64,000 nt of DNA, from assembly GCA_023634235.1 (NCBI GenBank), contig JAMKCF010000001.1, positions 16,192,258-16,256,257 of the forward strand, written 5' to 3'. The notes under the pieces are model-generated. The model saw nothing but the letters and a program-made list of their open reading frames with translations. It was not told the DNA's origin and did no database searches. This stretch comes from Pisaster brevispinus (Eukaryota; Echinodermata; Asteroidea; Forcipulatida; Asteriidae). Position numbers and translations under genes: made by a program. Of this stretch, positions 23,701 through 33,045 are shown one piece after another (the stretch's first letter is position 1; each line of letters opens with the position of its first letter).

Positions 23701-24136
23701 TAAACTGAAGATTGCCGGACTAACCACAATTGAATTGATTATTGTTTACAAGGGTTACATTCGACCAGTAATGGAATATGCTGCCCCTGCCTGGCATTCA
23801 TCGCTGACTCTGGGCCAATCCAACCAGCTAGAACTAGTTCAAAAACGCATTTGTCGTATTCTGCTTGGCACTAATTATTATAATTATGACCAAGCTCTAT
23901 GTGTGTTGAATCTGGATTCCTTGTTTGAAAGGAGGAACAAACTTTGCTCTAAATTTGCTTTGAAAACTTTCAGGTCTACACAATTTGCTGACTGGTTCCC
24001 CAAGCCGAATAAGGTCCATGGTATGGAGTTAAGAACCAAACGGGTGATTTACAAACATAGAGGTTCAACAAAAAGATTTCATAATAGCCCTATTCCGTAT
24101 CTTACTGAATTGTTAAATGACATGCTTAAGGATTGA
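20720..24136 (+). CDS. LINE ORF: 2A motif + AP endonuclease + reverse transcriptase (1138 aa)
   Basis: The frame opens at 20657, but the first ATG is at 20720 in good initiation context (A at -3, G at +4), so I start there. Residues 6-20 are hydrophobic. Residues 102-109 (DVEINPGP) form a 2A ribosome-skipping motif, which would release a ~108-residue leader. Then comes a basic region (about 150-190, rich in Arg/Lys/Gln), an AP-type endonuclease (N257 in TNARS, E284 in TESW, D399/N401 in GDFN, D452/H453 in SDH), and a reverse transcriptase (motif A DFSKAFD from D805, motif C YVDD 891-894, then thumb-like KLLGVTFQSNLKWD). All visible catalytic residues are present and there are no stops, so the protein should be competent for target-primed reverse transcription. 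No separate ORF1 was found; the leader may replace it. Confidence 0.9.
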   Translation: MAAKPLYVSATYMMFVLLLVDLRPVPWIGTPKNILDSKPLSALFDKTTPEPAVLLRVSPYSYRRNRKIASPNFALLKWTKHGAISIFVPSNDPPVDITVFKDVEINPGPGHDTILSETPNKNSIPQKFSTSCKIKYSVNQLLTLRSLSCRLNLQQLAELKRNGLIKLRPRGRRAGKRTQQRKQKALAAYPANLTFHPSGPVNESSIQVIITGGRNQNETQHSHVPVLRMQLQDLVSRREQKNQMGAQSILPRLLLTNARSVLNKLDEVEIVLNTNQIDIAVITESWISPTTAAEQYSLEGYVAFSACRQTRTGGGVLVYVKDHLQASPIEDILVPPELEGQWLLVHHPKLPRSVPAIAIFAVYIAPDSPHIELLYQHILSTMDHLLTRKPNIGLTILGDFNQFDTFPICNGNNLKQVVSKPTRDKAVLDLIITNFASQYNKPLILSPLGKSDHNCILWTPNCSVKFNYFSQRTVQPIKDSSIRSFANWIQGQTWNEVISTNSCQAKTDAFYAMVNQTIDSHFPTKITKKHCSDKPWFNGRIRRLILRRQKAFVNGDKVTLCSLRNQVAREIISAKQSYYAGRVRVLQKTDPAGWHRNVRNLANMKNSELTIHVEGIDPSNNESIADEINNHLSSFSQFQGPIRLQDLPAYLPAQYNIPAIQPWETYYELGKIPVSKSGGPDNLPARILTEFAYELSIPLTNILNSSFKQGVVPFQWKQANVIPIPKTKPPTLQKLRPISLTPFLAKLAEGFICKWIMNSISSKLDNRQFGNRKGISTTHCIIDIYNHIITGANMPNNVSTLILTDFSKAFDSIDHHVAIKSRLELGVSPLVVKWVVSFLTERQQRVRYKQSLSDWQTLTGEVPQGTKLGPVIFLACINSAVDPSCNKCWKYVDDLTLGENRLFNQESNIQFDLNRLDEWAKNNGFSLNPAKCQTLQVYFGRKNPPDNLYSISNIQLPCVSSVKLLGVTFQSNLKWDAHVTDLMSKANRKLFMLRKLKIAGLTTIELIIVYKGYIRPVMEYAAPAWHSSLTLGQSNQLELVQKRICRILLGTNYYNYDQALCVLNLDSLFERRNKLCSKFALKTFRSTQFADWFPKPNKVHGMELRTKRVIYKHRGSTKRFHNSPIPYLTELLNDMLKD
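21023..21046 (+). other. 2A-type ribosome-skipping motif within the LINE ORF
   Basis: Codons for D-V-E-I-N-P-G-P match the D(V/I)ExNPGP consensus, at which the ribosome fails to form the Gly-Pro bond. This would divide the product into a leader ending in Gly and an EN-RT protein beginning with Pro. Such motifs are described in CR1-like elements of sea urchins. Function in this copy is inferred from the match. Confidence 0.85.
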
Positions 24137-24260
24137 TTTATTTTTATCTTCTATAAAATAATAGTTTTAAATTTTATATTGAATTCATAATAGCCCTGTT
24201 GTGTATCTGACTGGATTGCTACATGCCTTTTAAAAAAATGTTTGTGCTTGTTTTTGTGCA

Positions 24261-24261
24261 C

Positions 24262-24293
<32 letters not shown>
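24261..24293 (+). repeat. (GTT)n microsatellite in the LINE 3' UTR
   Basis: About nine GTT units are followed by a T-rich and G-rich run (TTTTTTTTTTGGGGGGGG). It lies between the LINE stop codon and its 3' hairpin. Confidence 0.85.
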
Positions 24294-24443
24294 GTTTTTT
24301 GTTTTTTTTTTGGGGGGGGTTCAATGATTTACATCGCCTATATATATGTTATTTTGCGCTTTAAAGTTTTTATAGTCTATGTAATTTTTTTACTTCCTTC
24401 TGTTTTTTTGTTTTTTTTTACCTATTGTAACCACTGTGCAATT

Positions 24444-24494
24444 CAGCCTTCGGGCTGCAATATGGTGTGAATAAACCAATAATAATAATAATAA
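24444..24494 (+). other. LINE 3' end: UUCG-capped hairpin and (AAT)n tail
   Basis: CAGCC-TTCG-GGCTG (24444-24457) is a perfect 5-bp stem closed by a UUCG tetraloop, a very stable RNA hairpin. It is followed by GTGAATAAACC and five to six AAT units. In L2/CR1-type elements the reverse transcriptase recognises the RNA 3' end, so this is the probable priming signal. The AATAAA at 24470 may also serve in polyadenylation. Confidence 0.75.
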
Positions 24495-24790
24495 ACTACA
24501 TTCTGGAGAGGACGGGGGCGAATATGAGCATTCTTGATGGCCATGATGATGCCGTTTACTCCTCTATTACAATTACGGATCAAGATGACCTGCCCTTCTT
24601 GGAATTGCCCACAGACGTTGTCATAAGCCACACATTTGATGGTACCTGTGTGATCTGTCAGACTAAGCTCGTGAGCTTTATCGTTGGATGTTTTTACAGT
24701 TAGAGCTCTGATGGCTTTCGGTTATGGATTGTATTTGCTGTCATTTGTTTTAAAACTTTGATGAAGGGCATTCAGTTCTAGAGGACTTCC
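24495..24790 (-). pseudogene. Broken copy of exon 1 of OB-fold gene B
   Basis: On the minus strand, phrases such as DKAHELSLTDHTGTIKCVAY and FQEGQVILIRN closely match exon 1 of gene B (26924-27337). Near its upstream end a 1-nt deletion shifts the frame, and in the downstream frame a TAA stands where gene B has TAC. The far end of the exon is missing, and the LINE tail begins at that point. It lies just downstream of gene B on the same strand, so it is a partial tandem duplicate rather than a used exon. Confidence 0.8.
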
Positions 24791-24968
24791 AATTTTCTTA
24801 GATAATTTGGCAAGTATTTGAACAGGGCTTATGTTTTCTTTTCATTTAATCACATCGTTTAACATTTTAGTTGGTTAATTAGCAACAAAACAGGTGTAAC
24901 TTTGTATTTCGTTTAGGAACAATAACAAAATGAACTGTAAATAACAATGAAACAGTGATCTATACAAT

Positions 24969-27337
24969 CTATGATTTGGACAATCTCTTAGTAAGTTTGG
25001 ATGGGGCAGTGGAGGGTCCAGCTTTCTCAGTAGTGGAGGGTCGAGCTTTCTCAGTAGTGGAGGGTCCAGCTTTCTCAGTAGTGGAGGGTCCAGCTTTGTC
25101 AATATTGGTTGGTTCAGGGTTGTTGGAAGCACCAAGGCGAAGAATATTGCCTGCTTGTACAACAAATGTGTATACTGACTGCTCCTCTAGAGCACTCAGT
25201 ATGTCTGTAGTTTCGGTCGATTTCCACAAGTCATTGGCCAGTGACTTGGTCATGTGCAGAGTGGACAGTTTGTTGTCCGACTGGCACATGAAAGAGATAC
25301 TATTGTCGGTTGTATCTTCCACAGTTATTAGTTCAACTGTGTGTTGCTCTGGAACGATCTGTAAATAGTAATCAATCCTTGTATTTTTAGAGTATGTGAG
25401 GGTATAACATTTAAGAATAAACTTTTTTTGTAATAATATTTGATAAAATTCTTTTGTGTTACTCAATATGCATTTTGATAATTCAAATTAAGCAATTATT
25501 TGAATATTTACTTCAATGTGTGTTTCTCTTGTTGAGAGACTCATCTGTAGGAAGTTATTCTTCCTTTGGGATACATGTGAAATCTTGATGTGATCTCCAG
25601 TTTTGACGGGACTACTAGTGTTGTCATTCCATAAGGCGACTTGAATTGACCCAGTGCTGTCCTCAATCTCAATATTTCGTACCCTTTGAGATCGTACTCC
25701 TACAACTCTTGGTACTTCATCCTACAAGTGTAAATATTATGATCTTGTGCTAGTATTTTTTGTTTTTTGTTTTCAAATGAATATTGTTGTTTGTTGATAA
25801 AGCTTTTTTGAAAGATTTAAGAGCTGAGTTCATGTATTTGTCGTTAAATATATTTTATGTGTTATTAATAAACAAGTGAAAAACCATAATATTTTGTTAC
25901 TTGTTTCTTTAGGGTTAATTAAAATGACAAAAAGTTTTTTACAGAAAATCAATCAGAAATGGAGAGTGCTCGAGTTTGGCTCGTCAGATTTGCTATAGCG
26001 CCACCTCGTGATAATGGGAAATTCGTTCAGACATTAAGTATGTCGTCGTAATGGAATCTTTGATAAGGGGAATCAGAAGCAGACTATTCATCATACAGGT
26101 CGTCGAGAACGTGAAATTACGACGGAAAAGATGGCATTATAAGCACTGTTGTGTTAGCAACATAAATTGGACCAATCCACAATTTATGGGGCCATAGATG
26201 GGGCTATGCTGTGCGAGTGTGTTGACACGTCGGGGCTGAAGCACGGCCATTGGGTGAGAGATAGGGGTCACGACAAAGTGCAGGACGAGGCAGGACTATG
26301 CAGTCATTCAGTTTAACAGAAATGGTATGTAACATTGTTGTTTTACTACGGCCATTATTATAAAGGCTACCCAAAGACATGAATTGATACTTTGGCTTGG
26401 GAAAGAGGCCTAGTCCAACCATGGAGCTTTTTTATAGCTCCATGGTCCAACTGAGCTAGGCATCGAAGAAGTGAAAAACTTGGGTACACTTGTGTGTAGA
26501 GCTGGTGCCCGGCGCATAAGTAATTATGTGTCCATTATGGAGCTATAGCTAGCTCCATGGTATGTCTTCCTCCATCATTATTGTTGTGATTGTCGCTTAT
26601 TATTTTGAAAGGCAATGCAAATTCCCCAAAATATCATGTAATAATCGGGGATGTGGTGCATAGGTCATTTTGAGTTCTTACAGACATTTTAATTTCAATT
26701 TGTTTTGTTGATAACTGGGGGTAAGTCATAAATGGTGGCCATTGCTCTGCGTTATTCTCAAAAAACAACAGCACCTCATCAGTAAAAAATAATAATTTAA
26801 GGGAAGCTTAAAATTAATCTTCAAACTGAGTAAGTTAAATTTTTTTCTTTGGACATTATGTTTCACAAAAAGTAGGCCTACCAAATCCTTTAACTTGTTG
26901 TATATAATAATATTTTATCTTACATGTGTTATTACTCCCCGAACAGTGATAGTGGAAGTTTCTTCGCTAGAATGAATGGTTGAAATGGGTGTGACAGCAG
27001 GTTCTGGTGGGTCGACTAGCTTTTTGGCCAAGGTCATGATATCGTCATTGATGAGTTGTTTGAGAGCTGGACAGGGGCGAATATGAGCATTCTTGCTGGC
27101 CATGATGATGCCGCTTACTCCTCTAGTGAAATTACGCATCAAGATGACCTGCCCTTCTTGGTATTGCTCACAGATGTTGTCATAAGCCACACATTTGATG
27201 GCACCTGTGTGGTCTGCCAGACTAAGCTCATGAGCTTTATCGGTTTGGATTTTTTTTACAATTAGAGCTCTTATGGTCTTCTTCGGGTATGGATTATGTT
27301 TTGCTGACATTTGTTTTAAATCCTTGATGGTGTCCAT
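24969..27337 (-). CDS. Gene B: three-exon OB-fold (RPA1-like) protein, predicted 337 aa
   Basis: The coding sequence is the complement of exons 27337-26924 (start ATG three bases inside its exon after acceptor ATCTACAG), 25721-25512 and 25358-24969. Donors are GTAAGA and GTAAAT, acceptors TTGTAG and TTTACAG, and every intron is phase 0 (138, 70 and 129 codons plus stop). Exon 1 encodes an OB-fold-like domain (ADHTGAIKCVAYD... EGQVILMRN). Exon 2 encodes a second one of RPA70 DNA-binding type (IQVALWND... VKTGDHIKISHV). Exon 3 encodes a third domain plus a low-complexity tail with four copies of an eight-residue KAGPSTTE unit and a basic C-terminus (KLTKRLSKS). Family knowledge suggests single-strand nucleic-acid binding. 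Domain order and intron phases parallel gene A, so the two are diverged paralogues. The 5' UTR exon was not located. Confidence 0.75.
25008..25096 (-). repeat. In-frame 24-bp tandem repeat in gene B exon 3
   Basis: Three to four copies of a 24-bp unit (AGTAGTGGAGGGTCCAGCTT on the + strand, then TCTC) encode KAGPSTTE. The unit length is a multiple of three, so gain or loss of copies keeps the frame. Copies differ by one to three bases, so the array is fairly recent and probably length-polymorphic. Confidence 0.85.
26419..26558. repeat. Pair of CCATGGAGCT palindromes
   Basis: CCATGGAGCT...AGCTCCATGG (26419-26445) and ATGGAGCT-ATAGCT-AGCTCCAT (26537-26558) are two strong palindromes about 100 bp apart with the same arm sequence, inside intron 1 of gene B. 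Together they may delimit a small foldback element. Confidence 0.6.
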
Positions 27338-28100
27338 TGTCTGTAGATAAAAAAAGTTGACAGCAAATGACTGAATTGAATCTATCAATTTGTTTTTACA
27401 TCTATATGTAAAGTAAAGTAAGTAAAGTATATGTAAATATTTTTAGACCTTGGTGAAATCAATTACTAAGAAGTTCTTTTTGATTGAAACAGGACTTCTC
27501 TTATTGAGACATGAAAGGGATTGGTATATAAGAAGTTTTTGTTATTGAAACGGGACTTCTCTTATTGAGACAGAATATTTTACATGAAAGTGTTTGGGCA
27601 AAGGGATTGGTATCTGTACTTAAAGGTTCTCAAGCCAGTTAGACTGATGTCCGCATATTCTCCTGGCTTTGTTGAACATATTCATATGCCCTCTGATCAT
27701 CGGGTCGCCGTGTCCAAGTTAATATTGAACAATTCAGCTGATCAGTTATAGTTTTTGTATACTCACATAGGTTAAGTGTTCGCTTAAATGAAGACTGAAG
27801 CTCGGAGCGTAGTGATCTGCTGTGATCGTAGCAAAATGTTGTGGACACTGATCAATGAGGTTTTTGGGGTGTTTATAAAGCTTTTGAGATCCTGTGCAAT
27901 ATTTTTTGAGCCAATCATAGTGAAGATTGTCCAGGTATGAAGTCTTAACCAATAAGAAACAAGAAATTTAGCCAATCAGTGGTTAACTTGCTGTAGCAAA
28001 TGGCATTGAGGATTCTATAGTGGATTCCATTTCAGCCAATGAAAAAGATATCAGATTTAGCCAATAAAAAGCGAGTTGGTTAGCCGGCCTACTAAAGCAC
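27338..28100. other. Upstream region of gene B with a small duplication
   Basis: No complete gene. At about 27466-27585 a ~60-bp phrase (GGACTTCTCTTATTGAGACA) is present twice in tandem. Several CCAAT and ATTGG words lie near 27.9-28.1 kb. The promoter and untranslated exon of gene B should lie here, but I cannot define them. Confidence 0.4.
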
Positions 28101-28109
28101 AGATGTTTG

Positions 28110-29940
28110 GACAAGTAAAACATAATAATGTAATGAGAGCTAATTTATAACGTAGTAGAACAGTCTGCCTGGTAACAGAGATAGTGATGTTTGAGGTGTG
28201 GTTTTGTGTTTCAAAAATTGTGAGAAATGCTTTAAAACCAAAAATTACATAAAGAAAATTACTCAAAAACAACAGGAGACGAGGACGAGACATATTTTGT
28301 GACGTCATAATGACGATTAATATTTCGTTTGACAAAATGCAAGTTGAATTGAGATGTTTATAAATAAGACACGAAAGGTATGACAAAAATCGATTTGTTC
28401 TGAAGTGATTTTTTTCTTCTTTTTATAGCGCAATAAAAGAAAAGTATTTAGACGAAAATGTATGTTTTCTATTAAGGTCTGGTCAAATATTCGCAGTTAA
28501 AAACTGCAATTTTGCTTAAAAATTAAGCACATTTTGTCATATGAATCTACCAACATAATGTCGTGTTGCACACGTCTCGCAAAAGCAGTTTGGCGGGAGT
28601 ATATAAGTTTTTGACCAATCAGAACCTGTAAGAACAATCTGCCTAGTAACAGAAAATGATGGTGTTTCATAAAGGTTTTGTGTTTAGAAAACGCCAACAA
28701 TTCGTTCAAAAAGGAAATATTACTCACAAATTTGACTCAAAAGCAATGGGAGAGGAGGGCTTGGTATATTTTGTGACGTCATAGTGACAACAGACATTTT
28801 AATGCACAAAATGTGTATTTAATGCAAGTTTAATATTGAGCAGTTTGTAACGAAATAAGAAAATCTTTGATAAAAATAATGTAATATTCAATAATTTCTA
28901 ATTGAGTGTCTGAATGCAATAAAAGAACAGTATTTGACATAAATAGAATCATTTATTCAAGTTCTCATTGATTATTCTAAGATGAGAACTGATTTTCTGG
29001 AACTAAATAAAAACAGTATCAAACAGGCAGTTTGGAGGGAGTTTAACCTTTTGACCTTTAAGATGGCAAAATAGAACAGTCAGCCTATGTAACAGGCTGC
29101 GGTGTCTGGTGTAGGTTTTGTGTTTCAAAAATTGTGAGAATTGCTTTAAATCTGAACATTACATAAAGAAAACTACTTAAAAACAATAGGGGACGAGGAC
29201 GAGATATATTTTGTGACGTCATAATGACGATCAATATTTCGTTTGACAAAATGCAAGTTGAATTGAGATGTTTTTAAAATAAGACACGGTAATTAATGAC
29301 AAAAATGATTTGTTCTGAAGTGATTTTTTTCTTCTTTTCTATAACGCAATAAAAGAAGAGTATTTAGACGTATATGTCTGTTTTCTATTAAGGTCTGGTC
29401 TATATTCGCAGTTAAAAACTGCAATTTTGTTTCAAAATAAAGCACATTATCGTATGAATCTACCAATATAATGTCGTGTTGCACACGTCTCGCAAAGGCA
29501 GTTTGGCGGGAGTATATAAGTTTTTGACCAATCAGAACCGGTAAGAACAATCTGCCTAGTAACAGAAAATGATGGTGTTTCATAAAGGTTTTGTGTTTAG
29601 AAAACGCCTAAAATTCGTTAAAAAAAGGAAATTACACAAAAATTTGACTCACAAACAATGGGAGAGGAGGGCTCGGTATATTTTGTGACGTCATAGTGAC
29701 GACAGACATTTTAATATTAATAATAAGTTTAATATTGAGCAGTTTGTAACGAAATAAGAAAATATTTGATAAAAATTATGTGTAATATTAAATAATTTCT
29801 AATTGAGTGTCTGAATGCAATAAAAGAACAGTATTTGACGTAAATAGTATCATTCAGACAAGTTCTCATTGATTATTCTAGGATGAGAACTGATTTTCTG
29901 GAACTAAATACAAACACAGTATTAAACAAAGGCAGTTAAT
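28110..29940. repeat. Higher-order tandem repeat (~910 bp made of two ~465-bp halves)
   Basis: A segment carrying TTTTGTGACGTCATAATGACG (near 28295), GTATATAAGTTTTTGACCAAT (near 28600) and GTTCTCATTGATTATTCTA (28961) recurs at about +900 to +915 bp. Within each unit the phrases TCTGCCTRGTAACAGA, GGTTTTGTGTTT and TTTTGTGACGTCATARTGACG occur twice about 465 bp apart in diverged form. So the structure is A-B-A'-B', with A resembling A' more than B. ORFs in it (28057-28386, 28497-28727, 29293-29583) are parts of the repeat. Confidence 0.8.
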
Positions 29941-30252
29941 TAAAATGCAAGTTTAATTTAGACCAAGAAGGAAACATGAAGATCTTTGATAGAAATTGTT
30001 TGAGTAGCCCCCCGACATGTTTGGTGAGGTCACCTTTCCATAACGGTTGTCGATTTTGATGATTGAAAACTTAAGAAAAACATAATAAAGCAGACCGCCG
30101 TTTGGCAGGAGTTTTTTGACAATCTCAAAAATTATACAACAAAAACGGGATTATCTACAAAGAAATGTGGACGGCATTCGATGCAATCATTAGCGCAAGT
30201 ATTTGTTTTACGTAGTGCGCTATGCCTCCACCGATCAGCCAAATTCATGGCT

Positions 30253-30464
30253 CTGCTTACCGCCGAATTCTGCGCTTACGAATACAATTCCCGCTTGTGC
30301 AAGCGCCGAATTTTTGCAATAGCCTTGTAAGCGTAAAATGCTTAGAACGTGGAGTACGCAGTGCGGAGAAGCCAAAGTTCGCCGCTAACGTGAAATACGC
30401 TTACCGTAAGCACAGAATTACCTGCTTCCGTAAGCGCCGATTCTGTGCTTATTACGGTAAGCAG
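30253..30464. repeat. Nested GTAAGC/GCTTAC palindrome cluster
   Basis: The words CGCTTACG, CTTACCG, CGTAAGCG and CGGTAAG recur in both orientations. CTTACCGTAAGCACAGAAT at about 30399 pairs with ATTCTGTGCTTATTACGGTAAG at about 30440, and a wider pair joins 30253-30280 to 30430-30464. It overlaps a 110-codon chance ORF (30222-30554) with no recognisable domain. Probably a foldback transposon. Confidence 0.65.
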
Positions 30465-30554
30465 AGTGGGCATTTCGTGTTTGAAATTGCGCCCTCAAGT
30501 GACAATGAACGAGCAGTGGGGTGGTGGTCTAGCAGCGGACGTACACACAGTTGA

Positions 30555-32370
30555 ACTTTCATATATAATGGGATTTGTTTGTAGCTCAGACTAAACTTCA
30601 ATAACAGGAGGTATGGTATGGTTTTCAATTTCGGTGGAGTAAATTCATGAGAATATATCTGTATATGACTAGTTTTGATTGAACGATGTCAGCAAAAGAG
30701 GTGTAATTTTGTACAGATGTTTAAGAAATGAGTATTTACGGTGTGATTTTTGTTATTAGTATTTGAAATTCAATAAATGACAGTTCTATATTATTAATTA
30801 TAGAGTATTGATGATCATGTGATGGACTCGGATCGAAGGTAGCATAGCAGATTGGTGGCTGCCTTGTGCATTGTTGACGAGTAGGCCTACCTACGTATTA
30901 TTATTGCACCATTGCACTAACCACTACTTCTACCGTAACTAACCACTAGCCAGCAGGCCAGTGTGCACATTATGATTATTGATTATGCTGGCGTGTAAAA
31001 ACAATGGCCTTGGCTTGTTACTAATTGTGTTGCAACTTATCGTGGACAAAATCAATATCATTTAAATGCTATTGCTATATTACAATATATATTATTTCAA
31101 CTATTATAAATATTTCAGTTTCTTCAGGGTAATTTGAAATGATTTTTAGACAGAAATTTACAAAACAATACTATGTTTGTTTTTCAGTTTCAATAAGCAA
31201 ATTAAATTATCGCGATTCAGAACCGCAAGGCGCAATGCGTTGTGGTTAGGCAGATAGGGCATTTTGCTATGCAGTGTATGTTGTCATGCCTGACTCGCGC
31301 ACGCATCGCCTATATCTTTGTGTGGGTTCAACAGCGCTCTCTCTTGATATCTTGCTATTCGCGATAAACTTTATGAAGTTTATACATCATTGGGACATTC
31401 ATTGTACATTGAATGAGGATTAAGAAAAGACAAGATTGATTTGATTTAAATTAGAATGGACCTGGAAGTTCTGTACAGGCTGACAACCACACACGCCCTG
31501 CTTGCTCCGAAGATTACGTAGAGGTTATGCATCTATTCTATGGTTGTTCCAAGGTGTGGAAATTATTTAAACATTTACATAGACTCTGCTGTGAGAATGA
31601 TTGCCATTGTCCTACGTACAAGTATATCACACGTGATATTTTTTTTATTAAAAGTGAAAAAACTTGTGCACCAGTGAAGAGTTGAATTACATCATTTGTA
31701 AATGTTCACAAGTTTTATGGTGTATAAAATTACTTAAATTACTGATTAAAATTAGAACTTGGTTTAATTGGTATTTCAATGTCATGCATCTAACTTTTTT
31801 TGTTTTCAAGAGTACTATTGAAACAGATATTAAGTACTGATTCTTGCGTGTGCCACATATCTTAAAGATCAATATTGGTATTTGCGGTATGTTTTGGTAA
31901 TCATAAAACAGAGGTTTAAATTTTGACATTTTTGATATGTACTTGTAAGATCAACTAAAGAAATTATGATCTGTGCTCAGTTAATGTTGGAGCATGTGAT
32001 GGAGACCCAATTTCGTAAAACATGTAAGGAGCTGTCTGTGCTAAAAGCACGTCACTTAGCAGAATATCTATTTCATAAAGTTGTTTACTGTACGCAAGGG
32101 AAACTGCTGGCTAACTTGCGGTTAGCAAATGACTGACATAACAATGCAAATACATGGTGAACGTGCATGCGTGCAAGAATTTGTCTGCAAACTTGATCAT
32201 TCATGGTGAAATACAATTATGCCTACATTGTTCTGCCAAAGTAAGCACACAAATTTGCTTACTTTTTGAGAGCTTTACATGAAAGTGGGCTTTGATGTGT
32301 GATGGCCAGAGTGCGTGCGTTAGCAGTAACTAGGTAGAATTCCTTACTCCAAGTTTAGCTCTTTCCACGG
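30555..32370. other. Non-coding spacer before the Helentron
   Basis: AT-rich sequence with no ORF above 80 codons and no domain. I see neither exons with good splice pairs nor clear repeats. Confidence 0.4.
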
Positions 32371-32505
32371 TCAGCCATTTGCGTGTAGAGCCTCGAATTG
32401 GTGAATAGAAACATTAAGTTCTCTGTGTAGACATGGTACCAAATAGATACATAAACACAATACGAATGAAGTTTGAAGTCGAGGCTCTACAAGCGTATGG
32501 CAGAT
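32370..32505. repeat. Inverted repeat upstream of the Helentron ORFs
   Basis: CAGCCATTTGCGTGTAGAGC, continuing CTCGA (32372 on), is mirrored by TCGAGGCTCTACAAGCGTATGGCAG (to 32505), giving ~27-bp imperfect arms around a ~77-nt loop. It lies about 0.5 kb upstream of the first Helentron ORF and may belong to its 5' region, but this is not proven. Confidence 0.5.
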
Positions 32506-32649
32506 CTGTGCAGAGGGCAAATATGTGCAACCGTGTGTCTGCTGCGAGCGTTCAACAGTTTGGTTTTAAGTAAAACTGAATAGATGATGTGTAATTAGGA
32601 CTATTGAAGTTGGTTGGTATGAGTAAAGAGTGGTTGTCAAGAAGTGTAG

Positions 32650-32661
32650 AGTATATATAAC
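32650..32661 (+). promoter_or_regulatory. Possible TATA box for the Helentron transcript
   Basis: AGTATATATAAC is a good TATA-box match about 400 bp upstream of the first ORF. About 200 bp further on, a polypyrimidine tract plus CAG (TTTTTTTTCCCCAG, near 32865) would be a strong splice acceptor. Both are suggestive only. Confidence 0.3.
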
Positions 32662-33045
32662 ACAGTTAGGAAGGGATGGCTACAGAGCCTAAGAATATCT
32701 GCACATCATTTTAATGTAAATTCATACAAATGAATAGATCAAGAACAGGAAACGGCAACATTTTTTTGTGGACATAGTAGCGACTTTGTGACAACTTTGG
32801 TATAATGTTCAGCGTACACAAAGTCATAGTGAAAATTTGTTGGTGTCACTTTTTTTTCCCCAGATCAACATGCCGAAATACGTAGCTGCTTGGAGGGAGG
32901 AGATGTTCCGGGGACAGACTGAGGTGGAGCGAGTTGGAAGGATGTGCCCAGGCAGATGTGTGTCTCTTTCTTATCTTTCTAGTTCTTTTTCCACTTGTGT
33001 CTTGTCTTCGGTGATCTGTTCTTTCGTTCACATACCCTTTGCGGT

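Larger units (their letters stand above)
20430..24494 (+). mobile_element. CR1/L2-group non-LTR retrotransposon, apparently near full-length
   Basis: The unit comprises a short 5' leader, one long ORF (20720-24136), a 3' UTR with a (GTT)n tract, a small 3' hairpin and a terminal (AAT)n tail ending at about 24494. A tail of short tandem repeats rather than poly(A) is typical of CR1/L2-type elements. The 3' flank is a broken copy of an OB-fold exon, so the element landed in or beside that duplicate. No target-site duplication could be assigned because the 5' boundary is uncertain. The intact ORF suggests a young copy. Confidence 0.85.

Noticed and set aside
27639..27975. Short overlapping minus-strand ORFs upstream of gene B as a 5' coding exon
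   Set aside because: Several frames are open with no shared pattern, and no donor clearly pairs with the gene B exon 1 acceptor.
28289..29990. CRISPR-like or regulatory RNA array in the 28-30 kb repeats
   Set aside because: Units are ~465 and ~910 bp with no short spacer structure; eukaryotic tandem repeats explain them.
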